A stretch of 64,000 nucleotides of DNA from Naumovozyma dairenensis CBS 421 (lineage: Eukaryota; Ascomycota; Saccharomycetes; Saccharomycetales; Saccharomycetaceae), in NCBI RefSeq assembly GCF_000227115.2, contig NC_016479.1:1300686-1364685 (forward strand), in the 5' to 3' direction. The position numbers and the translations under genes are program-made. The first letter of the stretch is position 1; each line of letters opens with the position of its first letter. The notes under the pieces are model-generated. The model did no database searches, was not told where the DNA came from, and was given only the letters and a program-made list of their open reading frames with translations. Shown piece after piece: positions 9,308-18,125 of this stretch.

Positions 9308-12300
9308 TATTTCACGTGGAATATTTTTTTGAAATGAATAGATGATTAAATTAGTTATTAATAGGGGATTAAATGACCTTTTATATTAAGTGTTCACTTA
9401 TCAATGAGTTAGGGTATAGTAATTATTGAAATACTGTAAATTTCTCAGCGTGTTTATCAAATATATTCCAATTAAACTAAACATGTTAGAAAATCCGGAA
9501 AAGGAAGAAACGTTAATATTAGGTAGTAGGTGAAATTGAATGTATGTCGCTCCTTATAAATAATAACTAGCTGAAAAGACTCGTAAAATATTACATTATT
9601 ACGTACGTATTTTTCACTAATCCATCTTCCTCGGATTTTGCAAATTTTCTTCTTGAAAAATTATGGAGAAGATCATTGAATAATATTTAATATTTTCCCT
9701 TTCCGTCCATTTGTTTGTTTTCATTTCTGTAATATTTATGTTATTCTATTTTAGAATACCTGCATGGTCATGGGCTCGAGCAGAGATGTGAGTAAAACTC
9801 TGCAGAATGATTGAAGCCGAAAAGGACACAACTGTTTGCGTAGGTATCTGTTGGGAAGTATTTTGAGTGATAAAAGTTCCAAAATTACAAACGAATTACC
9901 CAATTAGGTTTATTATTTTGAAAATTTTCAATTGACAACCGGAGGAATAACACTGTGTACGTAATTTTAGTTGTTCCAAGACCGGAAAATTGAGACAAAA
10001 CGCGTAGCCGGCAACTTGCCAGATATCCGTTCGAGGAGCGACAAACCCATCATTTGTGCCAAAAAAAGCGACTTAAAATCAGAATTTAAAACACCAGTTT
10101 TTCGTAAGTGACGTTGCGGAATTTTTCCCAGTACGTAGTACGTTCCTGACTTTGAAGCTTGCTTATATTTATATTATTCGTAAAAATTTTCGAACTAATA
10201 CAACAACCATACCATCTTAGTTTATATTATCTCCTAAAACAGATGTTAGGCGAACTAATATGAAGAAAACTCGTAACGGGGAAACAATATGTGAAGAAAG
10301 ACTCACAAAGTTACCTCGGCTAGTTTGCTGCAAGATGTAATGTCCTTCCTCTGTTCATTTTCTGAGTTCTGAGTTTCTATGTATATACTCCCATGTGACA
10401 CTTGCCTCTAATTTTGCTATTTCGAAAAACCAGAAAATATTTGAACTTTTAAGTAGTGGTCTCTAATTGGCTATCTTGGTTAAGTTACTTATTCATCTGT
10501 AGACCTTATATATAATCAAGTGCCTTCACACCAATACAAATTGCTGTGCAAATTGAGAATAAGTTTACGTAATCATTGTATGAAATGACCTTGCAACTCC
10601 GAGAAACAGGACGTTACGTATTATTCTTAAAGTGGCCCTTATTTTTTTGTCAAGTGGAACCATCAAGGATTCTTCAATTATTGAAAATCCCGCAAAGAAA
10701 TGAAGGTAGCGGAGAAATTGGGGGTCCAAAAACCCTCTATGAAACCCAGACATTATTAACAAAACACTAACTTTAAAGTTGTCTTGTTACCCGGCTTCCA
10801 CAAAGATCCACACTTCTTTTTCAATTAGGTTACTCAATGAGGTAATAAAGTACTAAGATAACGTTATGTACTTAAGGTACTCCCGGACCATATTGGATGA
10901 TTAATTAGAATATTGATTATACTAAAGCTCCTCGTTGAAAGTTCAGGATTAAACGATAATCGTATCCATCTCATAGTCCACTGAAAACTCTTGTTATTAC
11001 TATATCTCCGAAGTGACTCGGGGACGGCTTACTGGCAGATGTATTACTATTCCCCGGTGCACTGCACGTACACAGTAATATTGATTCAAAGTCTGCTCTC
11101 TTCTACATCCTTATTTTAGTACTTGATTATTTCCGAACTATATGTGAGGGGGGTGTTATAATCCTGACCACAAATGGACGAACCAGCAGACAACTTCATT
11201 GGATATTGAAGGTATTAGATTCAAGCTATTTGATGTATATATAGGGTAATTATATATGCCTTATGATTATTGCATTTGTCGTTTATAGCTTCTCAATTAT
11301 TGTTCAACAGCGTGTATAGAAGAAGATAGGTCAGTTATCAGGGCAATAGTCTACGTCTCAAATAGAGAAAGTGTTTTGCAATCAATCTATAAGGTAATAT
11401 AGATAAAAAGGACAATCCCAAAATTATAGCTTCTGAAAACTCATGGGAAGTGCATTTTTAAAGACGATGATATAACTGGAATTTCTCACCTTTTATTTAC
11501 TTTTGAATTAGAGCTTTTTCCATATTTTTCAAAAAGAAAAATATTGAAATTTTTCCTATTTTATAACGAAAGATAAATAAAAAAACTACATACCATCAAT
11601 TAATTTCCTAGTTTTAGCTATGAAATAATCTCCTTAACGAACTAAAGGGATGAATATTCCGAGTTATCGGGAAGTTTGTTTATGGGAACCATTAAAAGGT
11701 TTCTATTTACTTCAGAAGAATACCGCGCCAGTAAGCAAGGGCCATATTCTTGATAAACGAAGTGTAAAACATGTCACGGTGTTGGGAAAATGGTATACAT
11801 TCACCAGATATGTCCCTGTGGGGACGGTCTGCTCCTCTCCCTCTTATAGGTGAGAGTAATATCTAATTATGTAAAATGTATAGGAAATAAAATCCTCGCT
11901 TATATACTTGTAAAATTTAACAGCTCATCACATCACATCGTGGTTATACGACATGATTTAATATACGCCTTAAATTCCAACACATATACATTAATGATGA
12001 ATAGTTGAAAAGATACATCAACCTTTTCATTTATATGCTTGAATTTTTATACAATATTGTATATAGTGTCTTACTTAACTAAAACGGGGTAAACAGCCTA
12101 ACAGAATTTTTGTACAAAATTACTTGATCCATTGATGGAAAATACTACCTTACTTGATTTAGAGTTTATTTTGATGGGTGTTGCAGTGTTTCGATATCCT
12201 TTTTGATATAGTAGCATTTGATATAAGAAACCATTCAGAGACAATTTGTTTCAAGGCCACATTTTTTACTATTTTACCAAAACGTATGGACCTGATAATG

Positions 12301-12750
12301 AAGGAAGTGTTTGATGAATTTGGAAACAGGTTAACTAAGATATCTTTAGTAAATGTGAGTTATGTTTTCATTTCAGGATATGCTAAACAAAGGTAACTTC
12401 GTCTGTGCATATATGTAGCTACGAAGTAAATTAAAGGGCACTATCCAGTACTAAGTTGCCAAGATTTTTTGGATCACTACGAAATTAGTAATACGAATGG
12501 GAAACTTCCAAAAAATCCATTACTCATCGTCTCAAGTTCCTGATAAAATGTTATTATGTACCATTAAAAAGGAAACCCCTCAGTAAAAGACTATAATTAT
12601 CAAACGATCAAGTAAACAAAAAGATATGGAATTGATCGTGTCCAGCTAATTCTCGTTCTATGCGCCCCAAACAAGTGGATTCTTGGCAGATAGCTGGGAA
12701 AACTAAATAGGAGGAAGAGGTAAGGCGTGTTGGCGGGTCTCGTTCACGGT

Positions 12751-12862
12751 CAGGCCTGGGAGGGGAGGGAAGGGTAGGGAAATTGGGTTGGATTGAAAAA
12801 TTTGGGGGCTAGACTCGTTGTGACTTAGCCAGCCGGGGTAGGACCGAAAATTTGGCGGTAAA
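12751..12862. mobile_element. Truncated relative of the 13480-13833 transposon
   Basis: It begins CAGGCCTGGGAGGG, like the left end of the complete element, and contains GGGTTGGATTGAAAAA and GGGGTAGGACCGAAAAT, which parallel internal and right-hand parts (GGGTAGGCCCGAAAT). The right terminal inverted repeat is missing and no target duplication is visible. I read it as a decayed copy whose boundaries are approximate on the right. Confidence 0.5.
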
Positions 12863-13372
12863 GATACGCAGATAGCCAAAATATTTTTAAGGTTGACTAG
12901 TAACTACAATAAAAGATATTATATAGATTAAACTAGACACTACAAGATAAATGAAAGTTATATTGGATTATTGGCATATAATTTAGTAATGTATAACATC
13001 TTCATTAATAATAATATATTACTTTTACTAGATATTTATGAAATATTTTGATAGTATTTCCTCCTCCCACTTCTTCACAGAGGAAGAGATACCGCATTAA
13101 TTAGTGTACGAAGACGAGATGTAATAGTTGCACCTGATGATAATAAAATTACAGTATTCAATAATGGTAATTCTAGAGGTTGAACAGTTTCCGTATCTAC
13201 TGGATATCATTGAGCACCTAAAACACATCAGGACTTACAGCTGCCTCCAACGGTAATAATGCATCAACATGTTTTTTTCAACTTGCAAATATAAGGGTTA
13301 TGAATATCAATCTACGTACTGATTTTTAGAAAATTGTGGGCAGAGAGAGATTTACTCAAATTCTATGTGAAC

Positions 13373-13446
13373 GGGGGGGGGGGGAATATTTTACTCTCGG
13401 GGGTCGGGCATAGAAAATATTTTACTCTCGGGGGTCGGGGGTAGAA
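13373..13446. repeat. G12 homopolymer and 31-bp tandem duplication
   Basis: Twelve G residues (13373-13384) are followed by two adjacent 31-bp copies (13385-13415 and 13416-13446) sharing AATATTTTACTCTCGGGGGT, plus the start of a third. They end 33 bases before the transposon at 13480. Confidence 0.85.
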
Positions 13447-13479
13447 AAAATATTTTTTACCCTTCCCATATCTAGAGAT

Positions 13480-13833
13480 CAGGCCTGGGACGGATTAGGA
13501 TTAATGGGTTGAAAAAGCAAGGATTGGGGGCGAATTTTTTGAAAAAAAGGTAGGGTAGAAATCAAATTTTATGGATTGAGAACAGGGTTGGTCTATTCTG
13601 GCCATGGATTGGGGCATGGATTGAAAAAAAATTGAAAAATAGTAGTCGTATAATATGATTTTTATAGTATTTTCTTATAAATTACGTAATAAAAAAATGG
13701 ATTGGATTAGGATAGACTTTGGGTTAGGCTAGGATTAGGACTGGATTGAAGATTTTCACTGGGGATTAAAAAAAGGTAGGGTAGGCCCGAAATCCCTTAG
13801 GATAGACCAAAAATCCTATCCGTCCCAGGCCTG
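13480..13833. mobile_element. Non-autonomous DNA transposon (hAT-like MITE)
   Basis: A 354-bp element with terminal inverted repeats: left CAGGCCTGGGACGGAT then TAGGATT; right, on the opposite strand, CAGGCCTGGGACGGAT then AGGATTTT. The first 16 bases are identical and pairing continues across one indel. It is flanked by a perfect 8-bp direct repeat, CTAGAGAT, at 13472-13479 and 13834-13841, the hallmark of target-site duplication. No transposase is encoded. Subterminal copies of GGATTG/GGATTA on the plus strand could be transposase-binding sites. An 8-bp duplication is typical of the hAT superfamily, although P and Merlin elements also make about 8 bp. The interior is AT-rich. Confidence 0.88.
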
Positions 13834-14202
13834 CTAGAGATACTAACGCCACTTACGTCGTGAACTCGTCATTTCTTACATAAGAAATTTCTAAGAACTG
13901 ACTTGCGTTCATACACAACGCTAACCGTCCTCACGTACGTTCGTTCATATGTAGCTGCGAAGTTGCGTTGAGTTAGTGCCCCGAATCGGCCGCCTCTGCC
14001 GCGTGTGCCTTAACAAATAGAAGGAGGTGGAAAAATTGGCGAAAAAATACAGATATTCAAAAGACAACTATATAAGGGGCAATAATCAAATACTTCAAAC
14101 AGTAACTCAATTGCTCTTTTTTATTGTCCCCTTATTAGCCAGTTTTGTTCTAATAAGAAACTTCATACACATACACACACACAAAACAACTACTATTTCA
14201 AA

Positions 14203-14799
14203 ATGCCAAAGGTCGCTATTATCATTTACACTTTATACGGACACACTGCCAAGCTTGCTGAGGCTGAAAAGAGAGGTGTCGAAGCTGCTGGTGGTTCAGC
14301 TGATATTTATCAAGTTGCTGAAACTTTAACTCCAGAAGTTGTCAAGGCTTTAGGTGGTGCTCCAAAACCAGACTACCCAATTGCTACTGCTGAAACATTG
14401 ACTGAATACGACGCCTTCTTATTCGGTATCCCAACCAGATTCGGTAACTTCCCAGCTCAATGGAAGGCCTTCTGGGACAGAACTGGTGGTCTATGGGCCA
14501 AGGGTTCTTTACATGGTAAAGTTGCTGGTTGTTTCGTCTCTACTGGTACCGGTGGTGGTAACGAAGCTACCATTATGAACTCCTTATCCACTTTGGCACA
14601 TCACGGTATCATCTATGTCCCATTAGGTTACAAGAACGTTTTCCCACAATTAACTAGCTTGGAAGAAGTTCACGGTGGTTCTCCATGGGGTGCTGGTACT
14701 ATTGCTGGTGCAGACGGTTCAAGATCTCCAAGTGAATTAGAATTACAAGTTCACGAAATCCAAGGTAAGACCTTTTACGAAACTGTTCAAAGATTCTAA
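14203..14799 (+). CDS. PST2: Pst2-like flavodoxin-fold NAD(P)H:quinone oxidoreductase
   Basis: A 198-residue protein, the same length as S. cerevisiae Pst2, of the WrbA/flavodoxin-like family that reduces quinones with an FMN cofactor and protects against lipid peroxidation, usually at plasma-membrane eisosomes. The N terminus [18 protein letters not shown] is the phosphate-binding loop; [22 protein letters not shown] and [16 protein letters not shown] are the other FMN-binding segments. The whole protein is nearly colinear with Pst2 as I recall it; RFS1 (YBR052C) and YCP4 are the paralogues. Codon use is strongly biased toward yeast-preferred codons, suggesting high expression. The ATG at 14203 follows an A/C-rich leader, and a TATATAAGG box lies near 14069. 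Confidence 0.95.
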   Translation: MPKVAIIIYTLYGHTAKLAEAEKRGVEAAGGSADIYQVAETLTPEVVKALGGAPKPDYPIATAETLTEYDAFLFGIPTRFGNFPAQWKAFWDRTGGLWAKGSLHGKVAGCFVSTGTGGGNEATIMNSLSTLAHHGIIYVPLGYKNVFPQLTSLEEVHGGSPWGAGTIAGADGSRSPSELELQVHEIQGKTFYETVQRF

Positions 14800-15252
14800 A
14801 TATTTTAAAAAAAAATTATATAGTAAAAATTATAAAAATCTTATTACTTTTTTTTTGTTCCTCTATAGATGGCAAGTAAAAGAGTAAATGAATAAATGAA
14901 TAAATGAAATCGAAGTTTTCCGCCCCTTTAACATTTTAGATGGTGCAAAAAATACAGTTTATAATGTAGTTAAATCAGATTTATATTGTCTCATGTAAAT
15001 ATATATTTAGGGATCTGAATATAAGTCTAGAGAATAAATTGCTTTTGCTTTCTTTTTTCTTCTGTTATTCCTTTTTATTTTCCCTTAACGTTGACTGGTT
15101 GTTGTTATTCTCTATAAGTGCACTTAAAGCGGGGGAGTACGCGATGAGGAATTCTAACCTTAAAGTCATATTTACATTAGGGAAACCGCTCATATTAGAT
15201 GGATGAAACAAGGGAAGAGTTAACTATAATCTCTTATCTATGGATAATACAA
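14800..15252. other. PST2-RAD28 intergenic region
   Basis: AT-rich 3' region of PST2 and promoter of RAD28. A PAC-like GCGATGAG is at 15141-15148, about 105 bases before the RAD28 start. The gene found here in S. cerevisiae (MIC14, YDR031W) is absent. Confidence 0.6.
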
Positions 15253-16689
15253 ATGGATAACTTAATCAATGAATACAAATTAGGCCTAAGGTCCTACGAA
15301 TGCTTAGAAAAGGAAGTTAAGAGGACCAACTTTGAAAATCTATTCGAAGATGTGAATTTTTCATCCGACACCAATTTCAATACTATTCTATCATCACCAG
15401 ATCGAAAAAGTGAAGAACCATTTAAGACAAAGATTCATAAATATGATTTAAATAAATCTAACTCAACCAATTTGCTTAGCCCTAATTGTTTAGATATTGA
15501 TCCAACTGGTCAGTTTTTATTGAGTGGAAATAATAATGGTTCAATTATCTTGTTTGCATTAGATGATAAATTGAAGGATAATGAACTATTCAATAAGAAA
15601 GTTAATTATTCAAAGCGAGCTGCTTCTGAAAAAGAAATAGAGCCAATAGTGCAATCCTCCAAGAATCATTATATTAAGGATCATAATAAGGATGGGATGA
15701 GAATGGTTCACAGTTTTGAAACTAACAGAAATAAATTTCGGATGTATAGAAAATCAGATCTAAAAAACACTTTCCCATACTCTAGCAATGTACCCAATTT
15801 GACAAGTGCAAATCGGATTATTCCAAGCGAAGAAATGGAAGATGAAACAGGATCCCACATTTCTGGAATAAGTACAATGAAATGGTATGGAGAAGATAAT
15901 GGTATGTTTTTTACTGGATCTTATGATAAGATAATTAAAATTTGGGATACCAATGAATTTAAATCTGTTCAAGATCTGCCGTTTGAACATAAGATCAACC
16001 AAATTGATAATGTTAAGAATAATTACATGAATGAAGTGATTGTTGTCGCTAGCGATGATTATTATCCACGTTTAATTGATTTAAAGAGCATGAATTTAGG
16101 TATAACAGTTTTTGGTAAATCGACGTCTTCAAATAGGAGAAGAAATGATGAAGGAATGAATTCAGAGATTTTGACTTGTAAGATGAATCCAAACAATGGG
16201 AATATTATTTGTTCCGGTGATGCTGAAGGAAGGGTTAAATTATGGGATTTAAGGATGACGAATAAGTTACTTTATGAATTGCAGCGGGAACAGTCAAATA
16301 CTGGGAACGCCAATAGTAAGATTAATACCAAAGCGCACCTACAGGCTTGCACTGATCTTTGCTGGAATGAAGTTGGAAGTAAATTGTGTTCCATTGGGAC
16401 AGATGGCCGATTATATATCTGGGATCCATTCTTATCCGATAAGACATTAATTAATAGACCTCAATTATTAGGATCGATCGATTTGCTACGTAATAGATTC
16501 AAAATACGAACGTCTCAACGTTTAATTTGGTTTAACGATTTTGTTATATGTAATACAGACAATGGTGAGGTACATATTTATGAAACTCAACAATATAAAC
16601 TTTGGAATAAAATAGAGCACCACCAATCATATAATACCAGTATAATCTCAACTGGTACTAATAAAAAAGAAAGGGTACCTACTATTTGA
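15253..16689 (+). CDS. RAD28: Rad28-like WD40 protein (Cockayne syndrome A homologue)
   Basis: A WD40-repeat protein of 478 residues from the preferred ATG at 15253 (MDNLINEYKLG aligns with the start of S. cerevisiae Rad28, 506 residues; an upstream in-frame ATG at 15199 would add 18 residues). WD repeats are recognisable at LSPNCLDIDPTGQFLLSGNN, MKWYGEDNGMFFTGSYDKIIK, CKMNPNNGNIICSGDAEG and LCWNEVGSKLCSIGTDG. Rad28 is related to human CSA and linked to transcription-coupled repair, although the yeast phenotype is mild. The frame stops after NKKERVPTI; another frame continues GYLLFDSNERYGLTKKS to 16735, which resembles the expected tail better, so a one-base error at the A-rich stretch near 16665 is possible. 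It follows PST2 on the same strand. Confidence 0.9.
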   Translation: MDNLINEYKLGLRSYECLEKEVKRTNFENLFEDVNFSSDTNFNTILSSPDRKSEEPFKTKIHKYDLNKSNSTNLLSPNCLDIDPTGQFLLSGNNNGSIILFALDDKLKDNELFNKKVNYSKRAASEKEIEPIVQSSKNHYIKDHNKDGMRMVHSFETNRNKFRMYRKSDLKNTFPYSSNVPNLTSANRIIPSEEMEDETGSHISGISTMKWYGEDNGMFFTGSYDKIIKIWDTNEFKSVQDLPFEHKINQIDNVKNNYMNEVIVVASDDYYPRLIDLKSMNLGITVFGKSTSSNRRRNDEGMNSEILTCKMNPNNGNIICSGDAEGRVKLWDLRMTNKLLYELQREQSNTGNANSKINTKAHLQACTDLCWNEVGSKLCSIGTDGRLYIWDPFLSDKTLINRPQLLGSIDLLRNRFKIRTSQRLIWFNDFVICNTDNGEVHIYETQQYKLWNKIEHHQSYNTSIISTGTNKKERVPTI

Positions 16690-18125
16690 CTCAAATGAAA
16701 GGTATGGCCTTACAAAAAAATCTATCGAACAGTAGAGGGCTCCGACTTTACCTCGGAACAACCGGTTATATATCTGAATATGTATAATGCAATCGAAATC
16801 AATGGTCAATTCTTTAGCTACCCACCGATTCGGTTACTGAACTACTTATAAACTATTTGTATTAATTCGCTCTATTCTAGAATATACAGTACGTAACGTT
16901 GTACAATATATGAGTTCGATTTGAATCTATCATTACTTGCTCCTGTGTCATATATATCATGGAGACCTGTGACAATAATAGCAAATTCCATGTCGGCACT
17001 ACGTTCGGTTGGGCTTCTTTTTGAAAAAGATGCCCTCGCAGTAAAGTGAAAGTTCTCAAAGAAGCTCACTCATTGGGGTTCGTAACAAACAATCTCAGAA
17101 TCCTTTAGCGACACTACACTATATTTGTTCCAATTTGAAACGTACATACTCTATGAGCCCCAATATTTTCACCTAGATTTTTCTTGGAACCCCAACCACC
17201 ACCCAATTTTCTTATAAAAAACACCTCAACCCCAGCTGGACACGGGGCTTACGTATTGCCCCACCCATGCCTAGCCGGCACACCCACACGTGGATAATAT
17301 ATAGGAAGAAGTAAAATAAAGAGTGCAGAATACCGAACAGAACACCGGGTGACCTCCCCATTTCCTACAAGGATTTGTGAGGAGAATAGACCGTTGTCTT
17401 TTCCTTTTAAGATTTTCAGATTTTTGGAAAGCCCGCTTAAAGTTTGGCGCTTAACCCCACGGGGGAAGAAACCATTACCGGTGAAGAGGGCTCCGCATTA
17501 ATTATAATGTCTCCATCACTAAACACGAAGTATTTATGCGCCTTCGGTAGAATTGCTTAACGATAATGGCAATATAATGTTAGTATTTTTTTTGCCTACG
17601 TGAAGTATCTCTATTTTAAGCTTTTAGAGACTTGGCTCTTTGTAAAAACACTGTCACTGGAACAAACTAAAGGTGGTAAAGAGGAACATTTGTTATTAGA
17701 AAGCTGTATTCACCTATTCTAGTGAAATAACCTGCTTTCTACTGACCCTCTGAAGGATAAGAAAAGAGTATAACTTACTAGTTTCCTTATTTTTAGGCGG
17801 ATTTCACTATTGGGGATCCTACAGTCATTAACTAATATACACTCACATCCGAACAAGAGATACAGTACAAATCAACTCAAAGAACTACGTAGAATATCTA
17901 CCGTCTACACTTATTCTTTTACCTTATAATATATTTGTGTATACCGCCATCACGTCCCCCCCCCCCTATAACAATCACTAGTGGAACAGAAACAAGGGAA
18001 GCACAGCTGCCAAAACCAACCACCAAAGGAGACTCTATACAAAACATTAAGATAAGAGTATAGATAGTAACAAAAAAAGCATAAACATTGAAGTAGAAGA
18101 ATAATCAAAAAGTTTATAGCCTACG
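16690..18125. other. RAD28-REG1 intergenic region
   Basis: 1.4 kb without a plausible gene. It contains an LTR-like dispersed repeat (about 16991-17307), a C11 run (17956-17966) and the REG1 promoter. Confidence 0.6.
16991..17307 (+). repeat. LTR-like dispersed repeat, copy A
   Basis: This segment is similar to 63658-63950 in the same orientation. The best core is 17013-17081 (CTTCTTTTTGAAAAAGATGC...GTAAAGTGAAAGTT...TGGGGTTC), and similarity resumes around the TATA-like CTTATAAAAA and CCCACCCATGC further on. It starts TGTCGGCACTA, like a retrotransposon LTR. Ends and family are uncertain; no internal coding region is attached. Confidence 0.55.

Larger units (their letters stand above)
9308..14202. 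other. 4.9-kb gene desert between MRH1 and PST2
   Basis: No frame longer than 100 codons apart from one overlapping PST2, and none of the short ones (for example 10576-10770, 11650-11853, 12178-12396) resembles a known protein. The region holds the MRH1 and PST2 promoters, several TACGTA palindromes, a G12 run, a 31-bp tandem duplication and transposon relics, listed separately. In S. cerevisiae the corresponding interval is short, so it has expanded or lost a gene. Confidence 0.75.
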
